Shown here: positions 56,154 through 64,000 of the stretch, in pieces
Layout of the letters: each line of letters starts with the position of its first letter
Numbering within the stretch: position 1 is the first letter of the stretch
Assembly: GCF_025847235.1 (NCBI RefSeq)
Contig: NZ_JAOZEW010000001.1
Location: 62,001-126,000, forward strand
Length of the DNA: 64,000 bases
Direction of reading: 5' to 3'
Source of the DNA: Flavobacterium shii
GTDB lineage: Bacteria > Bacteroidota > Bacteroidia > Flavobacteriales > Flavobacteriaceae
Program-made: the position numbers and the translations under genes
The notes under the pieces: model-generated
The model's input: the letters and a program-made list of their open reading frames with translations, nothing else
Told to the model about the DNA's origin: nothing
Databases searched by the model: none

Positions 56154-57872
56154 CTACGCTTTCAACAGTTTAAACCAGAAAGAACTTCCAAGACCTAATT
56201 CGCTTTCTACTCCGATTTTCCCATTTTGAGCTTCTATAAACTCTTTACTGATAGATAACCCTAATCCGGTTCCCGATTTATGACTTCCGGGGATTTGGAA
56301 AAACTTATCGAATACTTTGGATTTATAATGACTATCGATTCCTTTTCCAGTATCGACTACCTCAAATACAATCTGATCTTTTTCTTTTTTCAGTTTAACT
56401 GTAATACTACTTTTTTCATAAGAGTATCTAATCGCATTTGTTAGGAAATTAATCATCACCCAAGTTGTTTTCTCCGAGTCGGCTTTTATTTCTGCTAAGT
56501 TAGGCTCACTTTCGACAATCAATTCAATTTGTTTTTGCTCAGCTTGTACTTTTACAGCTTCAAGAGCATATTCTATTATTTTATATGGGCTGCATTGCCC
56601 AATATTAAGCTTGATATTACCTGTTTCTAATTGTGCCAAATCCAGTAGTTCACCAGTAATTTTTAGTAATCTCTGGCTATCATCTTTAATACTGTCTATC
56701 AATTGTTTTTGCTCGTCATTGATAGTACCTGTATTAGGATTTTCTAATAGCTGCAGACTTAATTTTATAGACGAAATAGGAGTTTTTAATTCATGCGAGA
56801 CTGTCGCAATAAAATTAGTTTTGGCAAAATCCAACTCTTTAAAAATGGTAATATTTCGTAAAATAATTACATCGCCTATATTAATTGTTTTGTCCTCACC
56901 CGTTGGAGTAATTGTAATATTAACATTCTCTTTATCAAAATAACTCTCTTTACCGTCGGCAAAAATCTTCATTGGATGTGCCTTTGCGCTTTCCAGATCA
57001 TTGATGATTAAAGATTTCATCAAATCATTTTTTAGAGCCAGTGTAGAAGCCAATTCTCCAATTACCTCTTCCGACTTCATTCCGATAATTTTAAGAGCTT
57101 CATTATTTACAAACAAAACTTTCCCTTGATTATCAAGACCAATAATCGGGTCATGCATATTATTTATTAAAGTCTCCAGTCGTTTCTTCTCAAATGATAA
57201 TTTATATAAATTACTATCATGATATTCCTCGAGTTTTTCGGCCATTGTATTAAATGATCTTGCCAAATCTCCATATTCATTATGATTCATAAAATGAACC
57301 CGTTCCGAATAATTTTTATTCGCAATTTGTTTAATACTTTCGGTTAATTCCTTGATTGGATTTGCAATATTATTAGGCAAATTAATTAGCAGATTAAAAG
57401 CAATCAAAAAACAAAGTGTGCCTACAATTGCAATCGAAAAGTTGGCAGTTTCAGCAGTTTGTTTGGCAATATCACTTTTCTGTTTTATGGCATTCATATT
57501 GAGTTTCATAATCGCAAAAATATCCTGACGTATCTGACTTTTTAATGTCTGATCATTCCAGTTATTTTCTAATTTTTTAAAACTCTCTTGTAAATTCGAC
57601 GTTACCTTATCTTCTCCGGCTTCAGTTACATTGATCATTTGATTCTTCAAATTATCTTTAAAAATAACAATCGCCTTATCTTCATTGCTGCTTATTTCAT
57701 CAAGCGAAGTGAGCATATTTCTAGAATACTCCAACGTATTATAATTGGCTTTCAAAATATTTTCGGTGTCTTCTTTTATCAAAAAAATATAAAAAGCACT
57801 CACTAATGCAAGGATAATTATCATTAGAAATAACAACCCAACGCCCAAATTTAATTTTGTTTTAATTCTCAT
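56154..57872 (-). CDS. HAMP-PAS sensor histidine kinase of the kdp locus
   Basis: 572 residues. Two membrane helices (about 8-32 and 145-165) flank a periplasmic helical sensor; then HAMP (about 166-220), PAS (about 232-345), HisKA with FIATVSHELKTPISS (His at about 360) and HATPase_c with MINFLTNAIRYS, VVDTGKGI and GTGLGLSIS. It is downstream of the short KdpD and in the same orientation, with 243 bp between, so it likely supplies the kinase function that the short KdpD lacks. The partner response regulator is not in the window. Confidence 0.9.
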   Translation of the reverse strand: MRIKTKLNLGVGLLFLMIIILALVSAFYIFLIKEDTENILKANYNTLEYSRNMLTSLDEISSNEDKAIVIFKDNLKNQMINVTEAGEDKVTSNLQESFKKLENNWNDQTLKSQIRQDIFAIMKLNMNAIKQKSDIAKQTAETANFSIAIVGTLCFLIAFNLLINLPNNIANPIKELTESIKQIANKNYSERVHFMNHNEYGDLARSFNTMAEKLEEYHDSNLYKLSFEKKRLETLINNMHDPIIGLDNQGKVLFVNNEALKIIGMKSEEVIGELASTLALKNDLMKSLIINDLESAKAHPMKIFADGKESYFDKENVNITITPTGEDKTINIGDVIILRNITIFKELDFAKTNFIATVSHELKTPISSIKLSLQLLENPNTGTINDEQKQLIDSIKDDSQRLLKITGELLDLAQLETGNIKLNIGQCSPYKIIEYALEAVKVQAEQKQIELIVESEPNLAEIKADSEKTTWVMINFLTNAIRYSYEKSSITVKLKKEKDQIVFEVVDTGKGIDSHYKSKVFDKFFQIPGSHKSGTGLGLSISKEFIEAQNGKIGVESELGLGSSFWFKLLKA

Positions 57873-58115
57873 TTTGCTCTAATTTACAAAACATTATTTT
57901 TTTTAAACATATAAATATAACTCACTTTGAACAGTTTATATAAATTCACATAACAAATCATTAATTATTTTTTAAACATATAAAACATTTAAATAAATAT
58001 AAGCCATCCAAAAACTAAACTTATATGTACTTACATAACTTAAATAGCTAATCCCACTTACATTATATCATTACAAAATCTTTCTTCTGTTATCTTGCAT
58101 CTTAAAGTCTCTCAT

Positions 58116-59243
58116 CTAAGATAAAATAACAAGGTCAACATTCGATAAAGAAAGACGGCTCAATAAGCGTCTAAAAATCGATGTTGACAAGATCACTTTA
58201 AATAAATTAAAGTGTGGTTTCCCAATGCAAACAGTTGTAATTTGTTTTTGCTCTACAACTTTAAGCATTGTATCGGTAATATTAGTGCTTTCAATTTTTA
58301 TTACTTCGGCACCAAGTTGTGTTGCCAATTTAAAATTATTAATTAAATGTCGCTGTTTATCAAGTGCAATTTTATCACTGCTTTCCTTTGGCAACTGAAC
58401 ATATAACACATACCAATCGCTGTTATAGTAACTGGCTAATCGGGCTGTTTTTCGAATAACTATTTTTGCTGTTCGATCGTTGCTACTTATACATGCTAAT
58501 AATTTTTCTTGTCGTAAAGCCAGCGTTTTCGGAACTTCATTTTCTACTTTCCGAAGGACCTGGCTGGCAACTTCTTTTAATGCCAATTCCCGCAGTTGCA
58601 AAATCTGATCTGCTTTAAAAAAATTATTCAATGCAGTCTGAATTTTATCCGGAGTATAAATTTTACCATCTTTTAAACGATCAATCAAATCCTCCGAAGT
58701 CAAATCGATGTTTACAACCTCATCTGCCAATCGCAATACATTATCCGGTATTCGCTCCTTAACCTCTACATTGGTGATTCGTTTTACATCTTGATTTAAA
58801 CTCTCGATGTGCTGAATATTAACCGCCGAAATCACATTTATTCCTGAATCCAAAATCTCCAAAACATCCTGCCAACGTTTCTCATTCTTGCTGCCTTCTA
58901 TATTCGTATGTGCCAATTCATCTACAATTACCACTTCGGGACGTAGATTAATTATGGCTTGTACATCCATTTCTTCCAGTTGCTTCCCTTTGTAAAAAAT
59001 AGAACGACGCGGAATCACAGGCAAACCATCCAGTAATTCATGTGTTTCCTTACGATTATGCGTTTCTATGTATCCAATTTTTACATCGATCCCATTTTTC
59101 AATAACGTATGTGCTTCCTGTAGCATACGAAAAGTTTTGCCTACACCAGCACTCATGCCAATGTAGACCTTAAACTTTCCTTTACGTGATTTCTGAATTA
59201 AATCGAGAAAGTGCTTAACATTATTTTCCTTTTCGTTATCCAT
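58116..59243 (-). CDS. kdpD: KdpD-type sensor: KdpD and USP domains only, no kinase domain
   Basis: 375 residues against about 890 in E. coli KdpD. The N-terminal KdpD domain has FKVYIGMSAGVGKTFRMLQEA (Walker A) and EVVIVDELAHTN (Walker B), IPDNVLRLADEVVNIDL and FFKADQILQLRELAL; then a universal-stress-protein-like domain (about 250-375). The four membrane helices and the HisKA/HATPase parts are missing by design, not by frameshift, as the frame is clean. This short form is common in Bacteroidota. It presumably reports K+ state to the histidine kinase at 56154. Confidence 0.92.
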   Translation of the reverse strand: MDNEKENNVKHFLDLIQKSRKGKFKVYIGMSAGVGKTFRMLQEAHTLLKNGIDVKIGYIETHNRKETHELLDGLPVIPRRSIFYKGKQLEEMDVQAIINLRPEVVIVDELAHTNIEGSKNEKRWQDVLEILDSGINVISAVNIQHIESLNQDVKRITNVEVKERIPDNVLRLADEVVNIDLTSEDLIDRLKDGKIYTPDKIQTALNNFFKADQILQLRELALKEVASQVLRKVENEVPKTLALRQEKLLACISSNDRTAKIVIRKTARLASYYNSDWYVLYVQLPKESSDKIALDKQRHLINNFKLATQLGAEVIKIESTNITDTMLKVVEQKQITTVCIGKPHFNLFKVILSTSIFRRLLSRLSLSNVDLVILS

Positions 59244-59339
59244 ATTTTTTATCAGTAAAAAAAGATTAAAGAAGTTAGAAACAAGATGGAAAATAATTCT
59301 AAAAAGAATCTTGTCTCTTGCTTCTAACTTCTAATAAGC

Positions 59340-60416
59340 TTAAAGTGAAATTGCCAAAGATGTTGTTATGAATACATTATTATCTGTTGGGTTATTATTT
59401 TTCAAAAAGATATCGTCTTTACTATTCAAAGTTCGTGCTTCTAATCTAAATATCACATTTTCTGCAGCTAAATAATCAAAATTTGCCGAAAATCCATAAG
59501 TTTTAAACCCGTCTGGAGTTCCCGTGGCGATAATAACGCCTTTTTTATCTTGATAATACTCCCCTCTTGCAGCAATCATAATTTTATTTGTTGGTTTATA
59601 CTGAGCCACAACAATTGGAGAATACCAAACATCATAATCCGAGCTTCCGTTAGTAGCTTGTTGCACACCAATATCAAAACCAGCAACCAAATTCACTTTT
59701 TCAGACACTTTAAACTGTCCGTAAAAATCATTAAAATATCTCCATTTTCTCTCCACATCAGGATATTCATTCCCCACATACGTACTCCAGTTTAATGTAA
59801 CTGCCGAATTTGGTTTGTAAGTAACCTGAGTTCCAAAAGCTGGAGTCTGATTTCCCTTAACCTTCTCGATACGTTGCCATCCATTTAAATACATTACTGC
59901 CAAGTACCATTTTTCGCTCTTAGATGTATATCCTAATTTTACACCCGTTTCATAATACGGAGAGTTTTCTGCCAAGATACTTCTGGTCAGAGTCATACAA
60001 TCTTTACCAATAGCGCTTTCAAAACCAATGTGCGAAGGCATAATTCCTGCATCAACCCAAAGATTATGCTCTTTAGAGATTTTTACACCCACATTAGCCT
60101 CATATACATTTTTTAATAAACCTTCCTCAGCAGCCAAATTATATTGAGCGTAAGTTCCTGCCATAAGAGCAAAATTTGCCCGAACATTATCCTTAACATA
60201 ATTCACTTTTGCCAAACCTAAATTCAGGTTCACCTCATTGTGTTTGTTATAATTATAAAGAAAACTTGGCCGAGTATGATTTGCAGGATTCCCAAAATCA
60301 TAACTGTAATAGGTATCTATATATCCCGAAAACGTAAACGGGCTTTTAGATTCTTCTTGAGCATTCATTGTTGTGTATCCGAAAGCTATTAAAGCTGTAA
60401 GTATTATTTTTTTCAT
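59340..60416 (-). CDS. Outer-membrane porin of the kdp locus
   Basis: 358 residues. Signal peptide MKKIILTALIAFGYTTMNAQ, then alternating strands of a beta barrel (FTFSGYIDTYYSYDFG, VNLNLGLAKVNYVKDNVRANFALMAGTYA, WVDAGIMPSHIGFE) ending with aromatic/hydrophobic alternation and a C-terminal VFITTSLAISL. The length and layout fit phosphate-selective-like/OprP-type porins placed in many Bacteroidota kdp operons. A role in letting K+ across the outer membrane is inferred. Confidence 0.85.
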   Translation of the reverse strand: MKKIILTALIAFGYTTMNAQEESKSPFTFSGYIDTYYSYDFGNPANHTRPSFLYNYNKHNEVNLNLGLAKVNYVKDNVRANFALMAGTYAQYNLAAEEGLLKNVYEANVGVKISKEHNLWVDAGIMPSHIGFESAIGKDCMTLTRSILAENSPYYETGVKLGYTSKSEKWYLAVMYLNGWQRIEKVKGNQTPAFGTQVTYKPNSAVTLNWSTYVGNEYPDVERKWRYFNDFYGQFKVSEKVNLVAGFDIGVQQATNGSSDYDVWYSPIVVAQYKPTNKIMIAARGEYYQDKKGVIIATGTPDGFKTYGFSANFDYLAAENVIFRLEARTLNSKDDIFLKNNNPTDNNVFITTSLAISL

Positions 60417-60900
60417 TTTATTTTTAAATTTTGGGCATTCAAAAACCAGCAGGATTTATATACCCGCTTAGGTTTAATTATTCATTTTTTGTTATTAGAT
60501 TTTTTTTAGGAGTTCCCGAAGTTTCGGGACCAGCTATCCGCTATATCTTTTCCTGGCTAAAGAAGCCAGAAAAAGGATACCGCTTCTATCTGGGCTAAAA
60601 CACTTGGGGCAACAAGGGCTTTAGTTATCCTAACAGGTTTCCAAGACCTGTTAGAGCATAAAGGGCAAACTCAGATAAGCAACTACAAGTTTATCTATAT
60701 TTTGTCCATAAATTTTCATACATACAAAGCACTAGAAACCTTGCTAACAGATTTTTATCCCGAAGTTTCGGGGCTGTTAGGTTTAGTATTAATCATCATA
60801 TTTACAAGTTTTGTATCCTAACAGGTTTCCAAAACCTGTTAGGTATCTAGGCATAGTTTATCATATCTACAAGGTTTTAAAAACCTTGTAAGAATAAAAC
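60417..60900. other. Intergenic region of hairpin repeats between porin and kdpC
   Basis: No gene over about 480 bp. Several small palindromes: TCCCGAAGTTTCGGGA near 60513 and 60759, CCTAACAGGTTTCCAA with AACCTGTTAGG near 60818, and ACAAGGTTTTAAAAACCTTGT near 60868. A mid-part AGCTATCCGCTATATC followed by AAGGATACCGCTTCTATC looks like a known type of flavobacterial dispersed repeat. Confidence 0.65.
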
Positions 60901-61467
60901 CTAAGAACCTTTTTTAGAAAGTGCATCTAGAGCCACATTTAGCTCCAGAACGTTCACTGTAGGAGTCCCCATAATCTTTGGAGTATTGATTTTGGATTCA
61001 ACCAAAGCTTTTACTTTATTTTCATCTAATTTTCTTTCTTTGGCAACCCGTTTCACCTGAACCAAAGCTCCTTGTGGAGAAATATTTGGATCCAAACCAC
61101 TACCCGAAGCAGTAACCATATCGGCAGGAATTTCCGATTTTCTTAAATAAGGATGAACGATTAAAAAAGTATCAATTCTCTTTTGAACCACAGCTAAGTA
61201 ATCGGCATTACTTGGTCCTTTATTGCTTCCACCACTTCCTGCAGCATTATAATCTACTGCCGAAGGACGACCCCAGAAATAATTAGACTTATCAAATTTC
61301 TGACCTATTTTCTGGTATCCTACTACTTTACCATCAACCGAAATAGTTTCTCCCTTACCATGATTTGGTGCAAACTGTGCAATTCCATAAATTGCCAAAG
61401 GATAAATAACAGCAAACAGAACTACCGTAAGAAGGGTAAATTTTAATATTGAAAATATATTTTTCAT
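60901..61467 (-). CDS. kdpC: Potassium-transporting ATPase subunit C
   Basis: 188 residues, normal length. One N-terminal membrane helix (about 10-30), then VGYQKIGQKFDKSNYFWGRPSAVDYNAAGSGGSN, SGSGLDPNISPQGALVQVKRVA and a closing ELNVALDAL, the classical KdpC signatures. Stabilises ATP binding by KdpB in the KdpFABC complex. It lies 172 bp downstream of kdpB across a repeat region. Confidence 0.95.
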   Translation of the reverse strand: MKNIFSILKFTLLTVVLFAVIYPLAIYGIAQFAPNHGKGETISVDGKVVGYQKIGQKFDKSNYFWGRPSAVDYNAAGSGGSNKGPSNADYLAVVQKRIDTFLIVHPYLRKSEIPADMVTASGSGLDPNISPQGALVQVKRVAKERKLDENKVKALVESKINTPKIMGTPTVNVLELNVALDALSKKGS

Positions 61468-61479
61468 TGTTTTTGTTTT

Positions 61480-61639
61480 TTGAGTTTCTAAGGAACTAAG
61501 TCTCTAAGTTTCTAAGTTTTTTCCTTAGAGCCTTAGCAACTTAGTATCTCAGAACCTATTTTTTAAATTTTATAATATATTAAGGCTTTAGTCTCAAAGT
61601 TTTAATCTTAGTACCTTAGAAACTTAGCACCTTAGTAGC
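61480..61639. repeat. Low-complexity CTAAG-type repeat between kdpC and kdpB
   Basis: Tandem-like AACTAAGTCTCTAAGTTTC units face CTTAGTACCTTAGAAACTTAG units in the opposite sense, giving a loose inverted structure. The same type of repeat flanks the palindromic element at 11113-11345. Confidence 0.6.
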
Positions 61640-63673
61640 TTACATAAACAGCGCTACAACCAAATCAATTAATTTAATACCGATAAAAGGGATAATTAAT
61701 CCACCTAAACCATAAATCAACAAGTTTCTTTTTAAGATTGCACTTGCTCCGATTGGTTTATAATCAACACCTCTTAACGCTAGCGGAATCAATATCGGGA
61801 TAATAATCGCATTAAAGATTACAGCCGATAAAATTGCACTCTCAGGACTATGCAAATGCATGATATTTAAACCTTGCAAAGCAGGAATCGCAGTAATAAA
61901 AAGAGCAGGAACAATAGCAAAATACTTCGCTACGTCGTTTGCAATAGAAAACGTTGTAAGCGTACCTCTGGTCATCAACAACTGTTTTCCAATTTCGATA
62001 ATCTCAATTAACTTAGTTGGATCATTGTCCAGATCGACCATGTTTCCAGCTTCCTTAGCAGCTTGAGTTCCGCTATTCATTGCAACACCTACATCTGCTT
62101 GTGCAAGAGCGGGTGCGTCATTCGTACCATCACCCATCATTGCGACAAGTTTACCCATTTGTTGCTCATTTTTAATGTAGTTCATTTTATCCTCAGGTTT
62201 AGCCTCGGCAATAAAATCATCTACACCAGCAGCTTCGGCAATAAACTTAGCCGTAAGGGGATTATCTCCTGTAACCATTACCGTTTTTACACCCATTTTT
62301 CTCAAACGGTCAAAACGTTCTTTCATTCCCGTTTTAATGATATCTTGTAATTCGATAACACCTTGCACTTGGTTGTTTTTAACAACTACCAATGGTGTTC
62401 CTCCTTTAGACGAAATATCAATTACTTTTTGAGCAGTATCATTTGGAAAAACATTCCCAGCCTGAAGCGAGATATTTTTAGCAGCATCCTGAGCACCTTT
62501 TCTAATATTGGTTCCGTCTTTTAAAACAACACCACTAGTTCTGGTTTCTGCAGTAAACTTGATTAAAGTAGCTCCCTCAATAGATAAATTTTGAGCCACA
62601 GCCGGACCAGCCAATTCTACAATACTTTTCCCTTCTGGAGTATCATCTGCAAGAGAACTTAATACCGCAGATTCAATGAATTCTTTTTCCGAAACACCTT
62701 GAGCAGGATAAAAATTAGTTGCTTTTCTATTTCCTATAGTAATAGTTCCAGTTTTATCCAGAAGCAATACATCAATATCTCCGGCAGTTTCTACCGCTTT
62801 TCCAGATTTTGTAATTACGTTCGCACGCAACGCTCTATCCATACCCGCAATTCCGATTGCCGAAAGCAAACCACCAATTGTTGTTGGAATTAAACATACA
62901 AAAAGAGATATAAAAGCAGCAATTGTTATCGGAGCATTGGCATAATCTGCAAATGGTTTTAAAGTAACACAAACAATCACAAAGATTAATGTAAATGCAG
63001 CCAACAAAATAGTCAATGCAATTTCATTTGGTGTTTTCTGACGGCTTGCACCTTCTACCAAAGCAATCATTTTATCAAGAAAACTTTCGCCTGGTTCAGA
63101 AGTTACGATAACTTTAATTTTATCCGACAATACTTTTGTTCCTCCAGTTACCGATGATTTATCTCCACCAGCTTCCCGAATCACAGGAGCACTTTCTCCA
63201 GTAATCGCACTTTCGTCAATAGTTGCCAACCCTTCGATGATTTCACCATCAGTTGCAATTAAATCTCCAGCTTCACAAACGAAAACATCACCTTTTTTTA
63301 ATTCCGAAGAACTAATATTTTTGATTTCTCCGTTAGCAAGAATTTGTCTTGCTGGGGTTTCTTCCCGTGTTTTTCTTAAACTATCCGCTTGAGCTTTACC
63401 TCTGGCCTCGGCAATTGCTTCGGCAAAATTGGCAAACAAAAGTGTGGCTAATAAAATTAAAAACACAATTAAATTATAAGTAAAACTACCTTGGTCCTGT
63501 GCTCCCATTAATATGGAAATACAAACGGCAAACATAATGGCAGTTCCTATTTCTACGGTAAACATTACCGGATTTTTAATCATCAATTTTGGGTTAAGCT
63601 TCACAAAAGATTGCACCAAGGCATCTTTTACCTGCTTACTTTCAAACAATGAATTGGATTTATTGTTAGTCAT
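61640..63673 (-). CDS. kdpB: Potassium-transporting P-type ATPase subunit B
   Basis: 677 residues. P-type ATPase of the KdpFABC high-affinity K+ pump in the inner membrane. [12 protein letters not shown] (TGES at about 158-161; Ser161 matches the inhibitory phospho-site Ser162 of E. coli), phosphorylated Asp in LLLDKTGT (Asp306), [15 protein letters not shown] and [18 protein letters not shown]. Full length, with the usual seven membrane helices. Confidence 0.97.
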   Translation of the reverse strand: MTNNKSNSLFESKQVKDALVQSFVKLNPKLMIKNPVMFTVEIGTAIMFAVCISILMGAQDQGSFTYNLIVFLILLATLLFANFAEAIAEARGKAQADSLRKTREETPARQILANGEIKNISSSELKKGDVFVCEAGDLIATDGEIIEGLATIDESAITGESAPVIREAGGDKSSVTGGTKVLSDKIKVIVTSEPGESFLDKMIALVEGASRQKTPNEIALTILLAAFTLIFVIVCVTLKPFADYANAPITIAAFISLFVCLIPTTIGGLLSAIGIAGMDRALRANVITKSGKAVETAGDIDVLLLDKTGTITIGNRKATNFYPAQGVSEKEFIESAVLSSLADDTPEGKSIVELAGPAVAQNLSIEGATLIKFTAETRTSGVVLKDGTNIRKGAQDAAKNISLQAGNVFPNDTAQKVIDISSKGGTPLVVVKNNQVQGVIELQDIIKTGMKERFDRLRKMGVKTVMVTGDNPLTAKFIAEAAGVDDFIAEAKPEDKMNYIKNEQQMGKLVAMMGDGTNDAPALAQADVGVAMNSGTQAAKEAGNMVDLDNDPTKLIEIIEIGKQLLMTRGTLTTFSIANDVAKYFAIVPALFITAIPALQGLNIMHLHSPESAILSAVIFNAIIIPILIPLALRGVDYKPIGASAILKRNLLIYGLGGLIIPFIGIKLIDLVVALFM

Positions 63674-63709
63674 TTTCTTTTATATTATTTTATTTAGTTG
63701 ACTGTTTCC

Positions 63710-63844
63710 TAACACATAGAAACATAGATTTTTTTATTATAAGATTAAGGCGTTTCACTTTTATATAGTTTACATAGCTATGTAAAAAAATGAGTTTTCT
63801 TTAATTTCCTTAATTATTTATATTAACTATGTTTCTATGTGTTA
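63710..63844. repeat. MITE-like element, copy 2 (135 bp), inverted relative to copy 1
   Basis: Same perfect 18-bp ends (TAACACATAGAAACATAG and complement) as 52956-53096. Internal marks appear as AAGGCGTTTCACTT, then TACATAGCTATGTA, i.e. the reverse order and orientation of copy 1. It sits between kdpB and kdpA, inside what would be one operon. Confidence 0.85.
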
Positions 63845-63875
63845 AAAATTGCGTCTATCATTCAAAAATGAATTA

Positions 63876-64000
63876 TTATTTAAGTGTAAAGAACTCCGCT
63901 AAAGGTCCAAGCGCCAACGCTGGGAAGAATGATAAGGCGGCGATAATTGCGATTACAGCAAAAACCATTACTCCAAAAATAGAAGTGTCTGTTTTTAAAG
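63876..64000 (-). CDS. kdpA: Potassium-transporting ATPase subunit A, C-terminal end (rest outside window)
   Basis: The last 40 or so residues, read on the minus strand from the window edge, give TDTSIFGVMVFAVIAIIAAL and FFPALALGPLAEFFTLK then TAA at 63876-63878. FFPALALGP is the KdpA end motif. It is the channel-like K+-binding subunit. The MITE-like element separates it from kdpB. Confidence 0.9.
   Translation of the reverse strand, partial: LKTDTSIFGVMVFAVIAIIAALSFFPALALGPLAEFFTLK

Noticed and set aside
60417..60900. CRISPR-like array in the hairpin region
   Set aside because: The repeats are palindromic, irregularly spaced and of different families; no constant spacer length or cas genes.

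Overview
The window is AT-rich chromosomal DNA from a member of the Bacteroidota, most likely a Flavobacterium or close relative. The evidence is a Rho factor with a long Asn/Gln-rich insert, a DUF4293 gene, a KdpD split from its kinase half, promoter boxes of the TAnnTTTG type, little Shine-Dalgarno signal, and many short hairpin repeats of the CCCGAAGCTTCGGG kind. No rRNA, tRNA, CRISPR array, intact transposase or replication origin was seen.

Layout. 0-3.3 kb: the end of an M28 peptidase, rho and a DUF4293 membrane protein. 3.4-10.6 kb: a NarL-type response regulator, three tiny peptide genes (two with a double-glycine leader, two preceded by the same inverted repeat) and three tandem paralogous sensor kinases with TPR sensor domains. 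This looks like a peptide-signalling (quorum-sensing-like) locus and is the most interesting part of the window. 10.6-15.6 kb: housekeeping genes (metallophosphoesterase, truA, an ABC exporter, lpdA). 15.9-21.4 kb: small membrane and secreted proteins mixed with decayed genes (a truncated acetyltransferase, an internally deleted arginase-family gene, a frameshifted membrane protein). 21.4-26.6 kb: acetyltransferase, methyltransferase, hydrolases and small zinc-ribbon/DUF2085 proteins. 26.6-32.3 kb: remnants of short genes, two lipoproteins and a large multidomain effector-like protein with a GH19-type lysozyme domain, which reads as an effector/immunity cassette. 32.5-54.2 kb: a long accessory stretch, almost all on the + strand, of single-function genes (FGE-like, GNAT, hydrolases, LOG, TetR-FabF operon, VOC, a PD-(D/E)XK-like protein, ACT, AraC regulators, racemase, S15 peptidase, methyltransferases, Crp/Fnr with an AhpD-like protein). 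54.6-56 kb: L-serine dehydratase. 56.1-64 kb, minus strand: a potassium-uptake locus running kdpA (cut by the window end), kdpB, kdpC, a porin, a short KdpD sensor and a HAMP-PAS histidine kinase.

How the genes fit together. In the signalling locus the peptides would be exported and cut after Gly-Gly, sensed in the periplasm by the TPR domains, and relayed through HisKA_3 kinases to the NarL regulator, which could act at the shared inverted repeat in front of the peptide genes. The peptide/kinase pairing is inferred from proximity and from matching numbers and divergence (two near-identical plus one divergent on each side). No exporter/peptidase is visible nearby. In the kdp locus the short KdpD carries the KdpD and USP domains, and the kinase function sits in the next gene.

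Non-coding structure. Two copies of a roughly 140-bp element with perfect 18-bp terminal inverted repeats lie 10.6 kb apart in opposite orientation. A nested palindromic element lies before truA, and several hairpin families fill the intergenic gaps.
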